DNA of 19,263 nt, from NCBI GenBank assembly GCA_040878225.1, contig JBBDMR010000094.1, forward strand, positions 1 through 19,263. Reading direction: 5' to 3'. The stretch is from MA-ANB-1 sp040878225 (lineage in GTDB: Bacteria > Actinomycetota > Acidimicrobiia > Spongiisociales > ZC4RG35). Below, piece after piece: positions 5,942-13,708 of this stretch. A program made the position numbers and the translations under genes. A model generated the notes under the pieces. That model was not told the DNA's origin. It made no database searches and worked only from the letters and a program-made list of their open reading frames with translations. Numbering within the stretch: position 1 is the first letter of the stretch; each line of letters opens with the position of its first letter.

Positions 5942-7528
5942 CTATTTCCTTGGACCGGATTTGACGACGACGTCGGGCAAATCGTCTTCGTAGTTGGCGA
6001 AGTTGTCCCGGAACATCACGGCCAGGCGCTCCGCCTGGTCATCAAAGGCAACAGGGTCGTCCCAGGTCACTCGGGGGACAAGCAGGTTTGACGGGACGCC
6101 GGGAACCGTTGTGGGGACCGCCAGACCGAAGATTGGGTCCTCCCGGTACTCGACGTCGTCGAGCACACCGGCCAGTGCAGCGTTGAGCATCGCCCGGGTG
6201 TGGGGGATGCGAATGCGGCGGCCGACGCCGTGAACACCTCCCGTCCAGCCGGTGTTGATCATCCATACCGCCGGGCCGTGGAGGTCTATCTTCTCGGCGA
6301 GGACATGGGCGTAGTACGTCGGCGGTAGAGGCAGGAAGGGCGCTCCGAAACAAGCCGAGAATGTAGCCATGGGCTCGGTGACGCCCCGCTCCGTCCCTGC
6401 CACCTTTGCGGTATATCCGGAGAGGAAGTAGTACATCGCCTGCTCGCGGGTGAGCCGGGAGATCGGCGGGAGCACCCCGAAGGCGTCGGCTGACAAGAAG
6501 ACGATGTTGCTCGGATGGGCACCGATCCCGCGCCTCTCCGCATTGGGGAGGTGAGCAAGGGGGTAGGCGCAGCGCGCGTTTTCCGTTTTGGAGCCGTCGT
6601 TCCAATCGGGAAGTCGGGTGTCCGGGTTCACCACGACGTTCTCGAGGATCGTCTCGAACTGGTTGGCTGCCTCATAGATCAGCGGCTCGTCCTCCTTGGA
6701 GAGCCGGATTGTCTTGGCATATGATCCACCCTCGATGTTGAAGATGCCCCGCTCACCCCAGCCGATCTCGTCGTCGCCGATCATCCCACGTAGAGGATCT
6801 GTCGCCAGGGTTGTCTTGCCCGTGCCGGACAGCCCAAAGATCACCGCCGAATCGCCCTCGACTCCGACGGTGGCGGACGCGTGCATTGACAAGACCCCCC
6901 GCTTGGGAAGAAGGTAGTTCATAACCGAGAAGACCGACTTTTTCATCTCTCCTGCGTAGCGGGTACCCCCGATGAGCAGGACTTTCTGTGCGAAGCTGAT
7001 GCAGATGAACACCTCGCTCCGTGTCCCATCCCGGTCCGGGACCGCCTTGAACTCCGGGGCGTGAACGATGGTGAAGTCAGGGAGGAACGAGTTGTACTCG
7101 TCCCCGGGATCGAATAGATGGGGAAGGATGAACATGGTGCGGGCGAAAAGCGCATGCCAGGGACTCTCGGTGATGGTGCGCACTCCGAGGCGATTGGTGT
7201 CTTCGGCACCGACGTATAGGTCCTGAACGTAGAGCTCCCGGTCCCCGAGATAGTCACACACCCTGCGGTAGAGAGCGGTGAACACCTCCGGGTCCATTGG
7301 GTGGTTCACCTCCCCCCACCAGATATCGGATTCAGTTTCGCTCTCCCTCACCACGTACTTGTCTTTGGGGCTGCGACCTGTATACGGGGTGGTGTCGACC
7401 ACCAGCCCTCCCTTGTGAGCGATGACTCCGAGCCCGCGCTGCAGCGTGTCCTCGTAGAGGCGTGGGGTCGCCAGATCCCAGTGGACGGCCTTCGTTGGGT
7501 TCATGCCATGGGCAGTCAGGTCACGCAT
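5942..7528 (-). CDS. pckA: Phosphoenolpyruvate carboxykinase (ATP)
   Basis: A 528-residue ATP-type PEP carboxykinase (EC 4.1.1.49), which interconverts oxaloacetate plus ATP and PEP plus CO2 plus ADP at the entry to gluconeogenesis. Visible motifs are the substrate site GRSPKDK (51-57), YAGEMKKS (191-198) and MHAS with metal ligand His216, the P-loop GLSGTGKTTL (232-241), the metal site GDDEIGW (251-257) and the Arg in ENARCAYPL (R319). All key residues appear intact and the length is normal. The ATG at 7528 has GGAGG eight bases upstream; a second ATG at 7504 is possible. Many actinobacteria carry the unrelated GTP enzyme, so the ATP type helps place the organism. Confidence 0.97.
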   Translation of the reverse strand: MRDLTAHGMNPTKAVHWDLATPRLYEDTLQRGLGVIAHKGGLVVDTTPYTGRSPKDKYVVRESETESDIWWGEVNHPMDPEVFTALYRRVCDYLGDRELYVQDLYVGAEDTNRLGVRTITESPWHALFARTMFILPHLFDPGDEYNSFLPDFTIVHAPEFKAVPDRDGTRSEVFICISFAQKVLLIGGTRYAGEMKKSVFSVMNYLLPKRGVLSMHASATVGVEGDSAVIFGLSGTGKTTLATDPLRGMIGDDEIGWGERGIFNIEGGSYAKTIRLSKEDEPLIYEAANQFETILENVVVNPDTRLPDWNDGSKTENARCAYPLAHLPNAERRGIGAHPSNIVFLSADAFGVLPPISRLTREQAMYYFLSGYTAKVAGTERGVTEPMATFSACFGAPFLPLPPTYYAHVLAEKIDLHGPAVWMINTGWTGGVHGVGRRIRIPHTRAMLNAALAGVLDDVEYREDPIFGLAVPTTVPGVPSNLLVPRVTWDDPVAFDDQAERLAVMFRDNFANYEDDLPDVVVKSGPRK

Positions 7529-7613
7529 AGCATCGGCCTCCGATCCTGTCTGGTCACGCTCCTAAAGCTAGTTTCCACGATACGCAAGGGGCCGGGGAGA
7601 ATGTTCCTGCCCA

Positions 7614-8372
7614 CTAATGCGACGTGTATCCGCCATCGACCAGGTAGTACCCGCCGGTACAGAACGACGCATCGTCGGAGCAGAGGAAACCAACCAGATT
7701 GGCGACTTCATCGGGCGTGCCCAGTCTCTGGATCGGGTGCATGCCCGACAGTGCGGCAAGCATCTCGTCGTCGAGGTTGTTGGCGAGCAGCGGGGTCTGG
7801 ATGAAAGCCGGTCCAACCGAGTTGACCCGCACCCCGCTCGAGGCGTATTCCAGAGCGGCGTTCTTGGAGAGGCCGACAACACCGTGCTTGGCTGCCACAT
7901 ATGCCGAGGCATTGGCGAAACCGACACTTCCGAGAATCGAGGCCATGTTCACGATCGAACCGCCGCCCGACTCGAGCATTGCCGGTATCTCATAGCGGAG
8001 GCCGTAGAACACACCGCTGAGGTTGACGTCGATGACCTGTTGCCATGAATCGAGCGGGTATTCGCCGGTCAGCGCCTGGGCCCCTCCGATACCTGCATTG
8101 TTGACCGCCACGTGCAGTCCGCCGTAGGTGTCCACGGTGTGCTTGACCATGGACTCGACCTGGTCCGCTTTGGAAACGTCGACCTTGAAGAAGGACGCCG
8201 TTCCTCCGTTGCCGTTGATCGCGTCGGTGACCCGGTTGCCGCCGTCTTCGTCAAAGTCGGCGATGACGACTATTGCACCTGCCGAAGCCATCAGTACGGC
8301 ACACGCCTCTCCGATCCCGGAGCCGGCGCCGGTGACTATCGCTACCTTGCCTGTGTAGTCGTATTTGCTCAT
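7614..8372 (-). CDS. SDR family oxidoreductase (classical, FabG/glucose-dehydrogenase-like)
   Basis: A 252-residue classical short-chain dehydrogenase. It has TGAGSGIG (14-21), acidic Asp39 and Asp41 after the second strand (suggesting NAD preference), NNAG (91-94), Asn117 and the catalytic triad Ser145, Tyr158, Lys162. The C-terminal CTGGYYLVDGGYTSH is typical of the family. It should oxidise or reduce an alcohol/ketone; the substrate is not predictable. The ATG at 8372 follows GAAAGGA. It ends 85 bases before the start of pckA and could be transcribed with it. It is divergent from the DUF6458 gene across 190 bases. Confidence 0.92.
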   Translation of the reverse strand: MSKYDYTGKVAIVTGAGSGIGEACAVLMASAGAIVVIADFDEDGGNRVTDAINGNGGTASFFKVDVSKADQVESMVKHTVDTYGGLHVAVNNAGIGGAQALTGEYPLDSWQQVIDVNLSGVFYGLRYEIPAMLESGGGSIVNMASILGSVGFANASAYVAAKHGVVGLSKNAALEYASSGVRVNSVGPAFIQTPLLANNLDDEMLAALSGMHPIQRLGTPDEVANLVGFLCSDDASFCTGGYYLVDGGYTSH

Positions 8373-8389
8373 CTATTTTCCTTTCGGTT

Positions 8390-8401
8390 AGAACCTGTTC
8401 T
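8390..8401. promoter_or_regulatory. Short palindrome upstream of the SDR gene (candidate operator)
   Basis: AGAACCTGTTCT is an inverted repeat with 5-base arms (AGAAC/GTTCT) 18-29 bases before the ATG of the SDR gene at 8372, where a repressor could block transcription. The 2-base spacer does not fit the actinobacterial LexA box (GAAC-N4-GTTC). Length and position are the only evidence. Confidence 0.25.
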
Positions 8402-8502
8402 TGTGACCCTCGCAGTCCCCACCGGTCTTGGCTAGGGCCTAAAAGCAGTGCTGGTGGTGACTTTCGGCGTCGCTTCGGCGAGGGGACCATTCAACAAAGC
8501 GG

Positions 8503-8528
8503 GTTTGACTGCTGACCAGGCTGGGTAC
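8503..8528 (+). promoter_or_regulatory. SigB/SigF-type promoter for the DUF6458 gene
   Basis: GTTT (8503-8506, preceded by GG) and GGGTAC (8523-8528) are 16 bases apart, a near-perfect match to the SigF/SigB class (GGTTT-N15-17-GGGTAY). Transcription would begin near 8535, about 28 bases before the ATG at 8563. The same spacing occurs at 13656-13681 and, on the minus strand, at 5293-5318. Confidence 0.7.
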
Positions 8529-8562
8529 CGCTCTCAGCACAACTCCTGAAAGGGGTATTCAA

Positions 8563-8778
8563 ATGAGAACTGGTGGAATCGGAGGAAGCTTGTTCCTCAT
8601 CGCGGTTGGAGCGATCCTCTATTGGGCCGTTACCGCCGAGGGCGAAGGCTTTGACGTGAACATGATCGGACTGATCCTGCTCATCGTCGGGATTATTGGC
8701 CTTATCTTGACCTTGATCATGACCGCCTCTGCCGAGGAAAACACCGGCAAGAGCGACGTAACCATCGTCGACAGGTAG
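8563..8778 (+). CDS. DUF6458-type small membrane protein
   Basis: A 71-residue protein with two membrane helices (about 8-24 and 34-55) and a short polar tail (ASAEENTGKSDVTIVDR). The opening GGIGGSLFLIAVGAILYWAV, then a loop with FDVN and the helix MIGLILLIVGIIGLILTL, match the actinobacterial DUF6458 family as I remember it; function unknown. AAAGGGG lies 8 bases before the ATG. It appears to be a single-gene unit: SigB/SigF-like promoter upstream and a probable terminator from 8808. That points to a stress-induced membrane protein, similar in scale to other small SigB-dependent membrane proteins. Confidence 0.85.
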   Translation: MRTGGIGGSLFLIAVGAILYWAVTAEGEGFDVNMIGLILLIVGIIGLILTLIMTASAEENTGKSDVTIVDR

Positions 8779-8807
8779 AAGTCGACAAGTAGAAGACGAA
8801 CGTACCG

Positions 8808-8842
8808 GGCCCGTAAGCGTTACGGGCCGGTACCCCTTTATT
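8808..8842 (+). terminator. Probable terminator after the DUF6458 gene
   Basis: GGCCCGTAA (8808-8816) and TTACGGGCC (8820-8828) form a perfect 9-bp stem with a 3-base loop, 30 bases past the DUF6458 stop. A weak T-rich run (TTTATT, 8837-8842) follows after 8 bases, so termination may be imperfect. The T-rich run already belongs to the decayed gene copy that starts at 8829. Confidence 0.55.
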
Positions 8843-8926
8843 GACGGAACCCCGGTGAGAAGTATGCCTCAACGGCGGACATTCGCCGCGACTCATCGGA
8901 TCTCGCAGCTGTAGCGGTTTTCCACG
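8829..8926 (-). pseudogene. Decayed 3'-end copy of the nucleotidyltransferase-like gene at 10537-11871
   Basis: Three colinear segments match the 3' end of the intact gene in the same orientation. 8829-8860 equals 10569-10600 at 31 of 32 bases. 8861-8877 matches 10611-10627 at 16 of 17 after loss of 10 bases. 8890-8909 matches 10689-10708 at 15 of 20 after loss of about 49 bases. At protein level LRDPMSRGE and MSAVEAYF here correspond to LRDSVSRRDE and MSAVDAYF there, and GKPLQLRD to GKLLRLRD. The deletions break the frame, so it cannot encode the C-terminus. It lies directly before the amidohydrolase coding sequence. Confidence 0.8.
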
Positions 8927-9031
8927 GATCCAGGCGCACCTTGCCGCTCTGATTCGCCTCAACCTAATGAAACCAATGACCGGGACCTTTGGAATGCACT
9001 TGATCCCGGCTGGTGGCAGAATCGGCTGGAG

Positions 9032-10495
9032 ATGCCGTTTTCGTGGCGCGACGAGGAAGAAGGTCTGCCCATAACCTTCGGCCAGTGCTCCAACGGGGAG
9101 TACGAACCCGAACCGGTGACACCCGTCCGTCTGGAAATGGAGAAGCTCGCCCGTTCGGCGATCGATGAGGCCATCGAAAGCACTGGGATGACACGGCGGC
9201 AATTCATGCGGTCGGCATCTGCTCTGGCAATATGCCTTACGGCGATCGATGCCGCCGTGGCCGGAGCCACCGGCAACCCGGCCGGACTTTTCTATCCATT
9301 TGATCCGATGGCCCGGTATGACACGGAAGCTGCCCGGAGTGTCATCGGCCCTGCTGAGTTCGTGTTCGATGTCCAGGGTCATCTGCTCGAATACGACCTG
9401 GACCCATCAACTGCAGGCGATTGGTTCTGGGGCTCACAGTTCCCTCAGGCACGATGTGAGGACGAAGACGATCCGCGCGCATGTTTTGCTACCAATCATT
9501 TTCTCGAGGAGATCTTCATCCGCTCCGACACCACGATGGTTGCCCTCTCCGGCCTGCCGATAAATCCCGAGGGCAGTCCGCTCTCAAACGATGTGATGGA
9601 GGAGACGAGACAGCTTGTCGTTGCCCTGTCAGGCGATGAAAGGGTTGTAGTCAATGCCCTCGCCCTTCCGCAGACTGCTTCTCCAGAGGCCCTGGCCGAG
9701 GAGATGCAACACACCGTCACGGAGAATCGCATCGCCGGGTGGAAGACCTTCACCCACTTCCCGTCGAATCTTCACTGGTGGCTCGATGACCATGATCCTG
9801 CCCTGCCGACGGTGGGCGGACCATTTCTCGAACAGCTGGTCAAACTGGGTACGCCAATACTTTTCGTTCACAAGGGTCTGGCGGGGGGCGGTAGGTATGG
9901 GTCGCCCGAAGACATTGGACCAGCTGCCAGGTCTCATCCCGACGTGACGTTCGTCGTATATCACTCGGGGTTCGAGGTCAATCAGCGCGAGGGACCGTAC
10001 ACCAAAACCGCGGCGCATCAAGGGGTAAATCGTTTAATCACCTCGGTAAGAGAGGCGGGGCTCGGTCCTGGCGAGAATGTCTATGCGGAATTGGGCTCCA
10101 CGTGGTGGCACCTCTTGCGGCGACCCGATGAGGCAGCACACGTGATCGGGAAGCTTCTCGTTGCCTTCGGGGAAGAAAACATCGTCTGGGGTACGGACTC
10201 GATCTTCTATGGATCGCCCCAGGGTCAGATCGATGCGTTCCGTAGCTTCCAGATCCCATCCGAATACCAGGAGCGCTTTGGCTACCCGGAGCTGACCCGG
10301 GCGGCAAAGGCAAAGATCCTGGGCTGGAACGCCGCCCGCCTCTACGGGATCGAGCCGATAACCGATCCCGTCGGTTTCACGAGGGAGGAGTTGGCATCAG
10401 CTCGCCTGGAGCATCCGGTTCCCACCCGGACATGGGGTCCCGCCACCGGTGCGGAGGTACGCGAATTCCGCCTTCACCACCGTGGCTGGCCTTAG
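9032..10495 (+). CDS. Amidohydrolase family protein with Tat-like segment
   Basis: A 487-residue metal-dependent hydrolase of the amidohydrolase-2 (COG2159-like) group. Candidate metal and active-site residues are His117 in FDVQGH (Gln where DxHxH members have the first His), Lys238, His280 in LFVHKG, His311 in VVYHSG and Asp389 in WGTDS. Residues 53-77 (MTRRQFMRSASALAICLTAI) resemble a twin-arginine signal, unusually set 52 residues in. Reaction unknown; such enzymes are decarboxylases or C-N/C-O hydrolases. Start problem: the ATG at 9032 has GGAG touching it, and the same frame stays open and coding-like upstream to a TAG at 8912-8914 (NDRDLWNALDPGWWQNRLE precedes the ATG) with no ATG, GTG or TTG. 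The 5' end may be truncated by the rearrangement that left the decayed copy at 8829-8926. Confidence 0.85.
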   Translation: MPFSWRDEEEGLPITFGQCSNGEYEPEPVTPVRLEMEKLARSAIDEAIESTGMTRRQFMRSASALAICLTAIDAAVAGATGNPAGLFYPFDPMARYDTEAARSVIGPAEFVFDVQGHLLEYDLDPSTAGDWFWGSQFPQARCEDEDDPRACFATNHFLEEIFIRSDTTMVALSGLPINPEGSPLSNDVMEETRQLVVALSGDERVVVNALALPQTASPEALAEEMQHTVTENRIAGWKTFTHFPSNLHWWLDDHDPALPTVGGPFLEQLVKLGTPILFVHKGLAGGGRYGSPEDIGPAARSHPDVTFVVYHSGFEVNQREGPYTKTAAHQGVNRLITSVREAGLGPGENVYAELGSTWWHLLRRPDEAAHVIGKLLVAFGEENIVWGTDSIFYGSPQGQIDAFRSFQIPSEYQERFGYPELTRAAKAKILGWNAARLYGIEPITDPVGFTREELASARLEHPVPTRTWGPATGAEVREFRLHHRGWP

Positions 10496-10536
10496 TGGAC
10501 GATCCCGGTCCCGTTCAACGTAGGGGCCGGTTCGGT

Positions 10537-11871
10537 TTACTCCCCGGACCTGGACGCAACGTCCTCCAGGTACTCCTTTATTGACGGAACCCCGGTGAGA
10601 GCTTTCTCGAAGTATGCGTCAACGGCGCTCATTGCGTCAGCCCTCACCTCGGACACGTCTTCGGCGAATTCTGAGGCTTCGTCGCGGCGGCTAACCGAAT
10701 CTCGAAGCCGGAGCAGCTTGCCCACCATCTCGGCTTCCGAACGGCCTTCCAGTGCCTGGACCGCTGACATTATGAGCGTGTCGACCTGAGCAACCATCCC
10801 ATCGGTTTGAAACGTATCGGAACCGTCGGCGGCCTCGGTGAGCGTTCGTAGCATGGCTGAAACCTGGTACAGCGCTGTGACCGGCTCGTCGAAGAGTTCG
10901 CGAAGGTACGCGGCTTCCGGGTAACGCCCGGTGAGCCGGAATATGTTGTACATCCGGCGTGCCGCCTTGCCGTAGTTCGGGCTCTCCACCGTGTACTTGT
11001 AGACCTCTTCTGTCAGGCGCTCGACGAAGTCAGCCACCGAGTCGGCGCCCATCTCCTTGACCAGCTTCGAGAAAAGGGGGATGGAGTCGACTTCGAGGTA
11101 CACCTCCTGGAAGTATGGGTCGAGGAACCCGTCCAGGGGTGTGACCGTTCCGTCGGCGGCTTCCCAGGTGGCGTCGAGGACGTTCGATGCATTGGAGACT
11201 CCGCCGTGGCCGGGGTCGGCGACCACCCAGTCGAGCTTGCACCATCCAGGCTCGGCGGCCGCCGCTTCCCAGCTGAGGACGGCCCGCTCACCGTCGGCGC
11301 GGTGATATTCGATTCCTCTTGCCTCGATCTGCTCGGGAGTCCAAGAGACAGGAGAGCCGGCGCTGACCTTGTCGCCGACAATTGCCGCCGAAACCGGCCA
11401 CGATCCGAACTTGACTTCCTGAAGCCGGTAACCGGGGCCTCGGAGGGCCGACATCGCCTTTTCATGGATCACCTCGGCGAGGAGGTTGCATGCTGCTTCA
11501 CGAGTCGCAGCGCGGATGTGGACCCTTTCGAAGAAGTCGCAGTCGCCGGGGTAACGGTGGACGCGATTCTGCGCCGCAGAACCGGATAAGGCGAGGGCGG
11601 TCAACACGTCAGGTGGTCGGTCGTCGATCCCGACGATCGACGCGATGTGCCGGAAGCGCCCCAGTTCTTCGTCGTCGAGGTCGGCCATGGTTACCTGGTG
11701 GCCGTAGACACCGCTGTCGACATCGACCGTCAGTTGGGCGGAGGCCTCTCGTGAAACTGCTTCGATCCACTCCCGTGCTTCGTCGGCGTCGAGCTCGACA
11801 CCCAGTTCGGCCGCGGCCGCGAGCACGGCGTCTATCGACTCGCCAGAACCCGTTGCGCTATCGATTGGCAT
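10537..11871 (-). CDS. Unrecognised protein with nucleotidyltransferase-like motifs
   Basis: A 444-residue protein I cannot assign to a named family. Residues 96-117 hold S-G-S98 followed by D110-C-D112-F-F-E, and a third acidic site may be Asp214 in WCKLDWVVADP. This G-S, D-x-D, distant D arrangement is the signature of the DNA polymerase beta-like nucleotidyltransferase fold. A mostly helical C-terminal half follows, including NYGKAARRMYNIFRLTGRY (299-317), as in template-free nucleotidyltransferases. It could transfer a nucleotide to RNA, protein or a small molecule; this is inference. The ATG at 11871 has GGAGG four bases upstream. It converges on the amidohydrolase (41-base gap) and diverges from a YtcJ-type hydrolase. 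A decayed copy of its 3' end lies at 8829-8926. Confidence 0.8.
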   Translation of the reverse strand: MPIDSATGSGESIDAVLAAAAELGVELDADEAREWIEAVSREASAQLTVDVDSGVYGHQVTMADLDDEELGRFRHIASIVGIDDRPPDVLTALALSGSAAQNRVHRYPGDCDFFERVHIRAATREAACNLLAEVIHEKAMSALRGPGYRLQEVKFGSWPVSAAIVGDKVSAGSPVSWTPEQIEARGIEYHRADGERAVLSWEAAAAEPGWCKLDWVVADPGHGGVSNASNVLDATWEAADGTVTPLDGFLDPYFQEVYLEVDSIPLFSKLVKEMGADSVADFVERLTEEVYKYTVESPNYGKAARRMYNIFRLTGRYPEAAYLRELFDEPVTALYQVSAMLRTLTEAADGSDTFQTDGMVAQVDTLIMSAVQALEGRSEAEMVGKLLRLRDSVSRRDEASEFAEDVSEVRADAMSAVDAYFEKALTGVPSIKEYLEDVASRSGE

Positions 11872-11926
11872 GAATCCTCCCTGCCGGACCGCGGTTCACT
11901 CTATTGCCTTCGACAGGGACGTGGGA

Positions 11927-11936
11927 GCACTAGTGC
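11927..11936. promoter_or_regulatory. Palindrome in the divergent intergenic region (candidate operator)
   Basis: GCACTAGTGC is a perfect 10-base palindrome, with further G/C pairing outside it (GGGA on the left, CCCC on the right). It lies between the divergent starts at 11871 and 12022, where one regulator could control both genes. No regulator gene is adjacent. Confidence 0.3.
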
Positions 11937-12021
11937 CCCGAGGACGCTCGCTGAAGGGACTCCCTCGAGTTCATCGTCGCGCTGACGGTGGATTCGGGCA
12001 GGGGAGTGGCACACTTCGTCC

Positions 12022-13635
12022 ATGTCCAATGCTGACTTCGCTTTCAGAAACGGAAGGGTGTTCACCGGCGATGCCGCGGGGCCTTTTGTCGAGGCTGTCG
12101 CCATCTCCGGCGAGCGGGTGTCTGTGGTAGGTGACACAGAGGAAATCGACCGCCTGATTGGGCCGGGGACCGAGGTGATCGACCTCGACGGGTGCCTGGC
12201 TACCCCTGGTTTCACCGACGCCCATGTCCACACCGTCACCAGCGGCCTGGAGCAGTTGAGGCTCAACTTCGACGGTTGCGGCAACGCTGCCGATGCTTAT
12301 GCAGCCATCTCCCGGTATATCGCTGAGCACCCTGACGAGCTATGGGTTGTCGGAGGCGGGTGGTCTCAGGCGTGGTTCGAGCGTGGATGCCCGGACGCCT
12401 CATCGCTGGACGCGATTCTCGGCGACCGCCCTGCTTTGCTTACCAATGCCGATGGGCATGGCGCCTGGGCCAACACCCGCGCCCTCGAGATCGCGGGTGT
12501 AACAGCAGCGACGCCCGACCCCGTAGACGGCAGAATCGAGAGACTTCCTGATGGGAGACCGCAGGGGACCCTTCACGAAGGGGCGAAAATGCTGATACAG
12601 CGGCACGCACCCGAAGACACGGTGGAGGACTACGAACGCGGCCTGGTCCGGGGCCAGCAGGAAATGCTCCGCTATGGGATCACCGGCTGGCAGGAGGCGT
12701 CGGTCGTCCCCGAAGTCCAGGAGGCCTACCTCCGGGCGGCTTCATCGGGCATCCTTGTCGGTGATGCCGTGGGGGCCCTCTGGTGGAATCGTGACGGGGG
12801 ACTGGAACAGGTGGATGATCTCCTCGGGCGCCGGGAACGATCGGCGCCCGGGTTCAGGCCGACATCGGTGAAGTTGATGCTCGACGGGGTGGCCGAGAAC
12901 TTCACTGCTTCGGTGCTCGACTCGTATCTCGATGGCAATGGCGAACCCACCACCAACAAAGGAATCGACTTCATTGACCCTCTCGAACTCAGGGAGATCG
13001 TGACGATCCTCGATCGGCACGGCTTCCAGTGCCACTTCCATGCCGTTGGTGATGGGGCCGTACGCAGCGCGCTCGACGCAATCGAGGCGGCGCGCGCTGT
13101 CAACGGTGCATCCGCGAACCGCCACCACATCGCCCATATCCAGTTCGTCCACCCCGACGACGTTCCCCGTTTCGCCCGCCTGGGAGCAATTGCCAATGCC
13201 CAGCCATTGTGGGCCCTCAATGACGACTACCAGATCGAGCTGACCCGACCGTTCATCACCCCCGAGCGTGATTCGTGGCAGTACCCGTTCGGCTCCCTGC
13301 TGCGCGCCGGCGCCGCGCTCGGGATGGGAAGCGACTGGAATGTCTCAACGGCCAACGTGATGGAGGAGATCGCCGTCGCCATCAAGCGGACAGGCCCCGA
13401 CGGCGGCCCACCCCTCGGTCCGGAGCAGGCATTGTCTCCGGTGGAGGCTCTGACCGCTTTCACGATGGGATCGGCATACATCAACAACAGTGAGCAGGAC
13501 CGCGGTTCGTTGGAGGCAGGAAAACTGGCCGATCTCGTGGTGTTCGATCGAGATCCCTTCGTTGCTGGCGACTTCGGCAACACCGAGGTCTCGGTGACGT
13601 TCGTCAGAGGCAACGTCGCATACGAGCGTCGTTGA
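12022..13635 (+). CDS. Amidohydrolase, YtcJ family (amidohydrolase_3)
   Basis: A 537-residue zinc-type amidohydrolase of the YtcJ/N-substituted formamide deformylase-like group. The N-terminal beta domain (FRNGRVFTGD, residues 8-17) leads to the metal motif DAHVH (66-70). Later metal and active-site landmarks are GGGWSQAWF (115-123), CHFHAVGDGAV, the HHIAHIQ box and GSDWNVST. The C-terminal EAGKLADLVVFDRDPF closes the composite domain. The substrate is an amide or related C-N bond, not predictable further. The ATG at 12022 fits the usual family start, but the purine-rich AGGGGAG lies about 17 bases upstream, too far for a standard ribosome site. It is probably cytosolic; no signal peptide is seen. 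Confidence 0.92.
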   Translation: MSNADFAFRNGRVFTGDAAGPFVEAVAISGERVSVVGDTEEIDRLIGPGTEVIDLDGCLATPGFTDAHVHTVTSGLEQLRLNFDGCGNAADAYAAISRYIAEHPDELWVVGGGWSQAWFERGCPDASSLDAILGDRPALLTNADGHGAWANTRALEIAGVTAATPDPVDGRIERLPDGRPQGTLHEGAKMLIQRHAPEDTVEDYERGLVRGQQEMLRYGITGWQEASVVPEVQEAYLRAASSGILVGDAVGALWWNRDGGLEQVDDLLGRRERSAPGFRPTSVKLMLDGVAENFTASVLDSYLDGNGEPTTNKGIDFIDPLELREIVTILDRHGFQCHFHAVGDGAVRSALDAIEAARAVNGASANRHHIAHIQFVHPDDVPRFARLGAIANAQPLWALNDDYQIELTRPFITPERDSWQYPFGSLLRAGAALGMGSDWNVSTANVMEEIAVAIKRTGPDGGPPLGPEQALSPVEALTAFTMGSAYINNSEQDRGSLEAGKLADLVVFDRDPFVAGDFGNTEVSVTFVRGNVAYERR

Positions 13636-13655
13636 TCGCTGCTGCGCCAGTCGGG

Positions 13656-13681
13656 GTTTACAGCGTTACCGGGGCGGGTAT
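13656..13681 (+). promoter_or_regulatory. SigB/SigF-type promoter for the SRPBCC gene
   Basis: GTTT (13656-13659, preceded by GGG) and GGGTAT (13676-13681) are separated by exactly 16 bases. This is the best match in the window to the SigB/SigF consensus, with a perfect -10. Transcription would start near 13688, about 21 bases before the ATG at 13709. It begins 21 bases after the YtcJ stop, so the SRPBCC gene probably has its own stress-controlled transcript. Confidence 0.75.
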
Positions 13682-13708
13682 CGCAAAACCGACAGCAAGG
13701 AGGTCAAT

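Noticed and set aside
8390..8401. LexA/SOS box
   Set aside because: AGAACCTGTTCT has a 2-base spacer between GAAC and GTTC; the actinobacterial SOS box needs four bases, so it is kept only as a weak generic palindrome.
8717..9382. Minus-strand 221-codon frame before and over the amidohydrolase start
   Set aside because: Its C-terminal part passes through the decayed gene copy and the terminator; the rest is antisense to the amidohydrolase.
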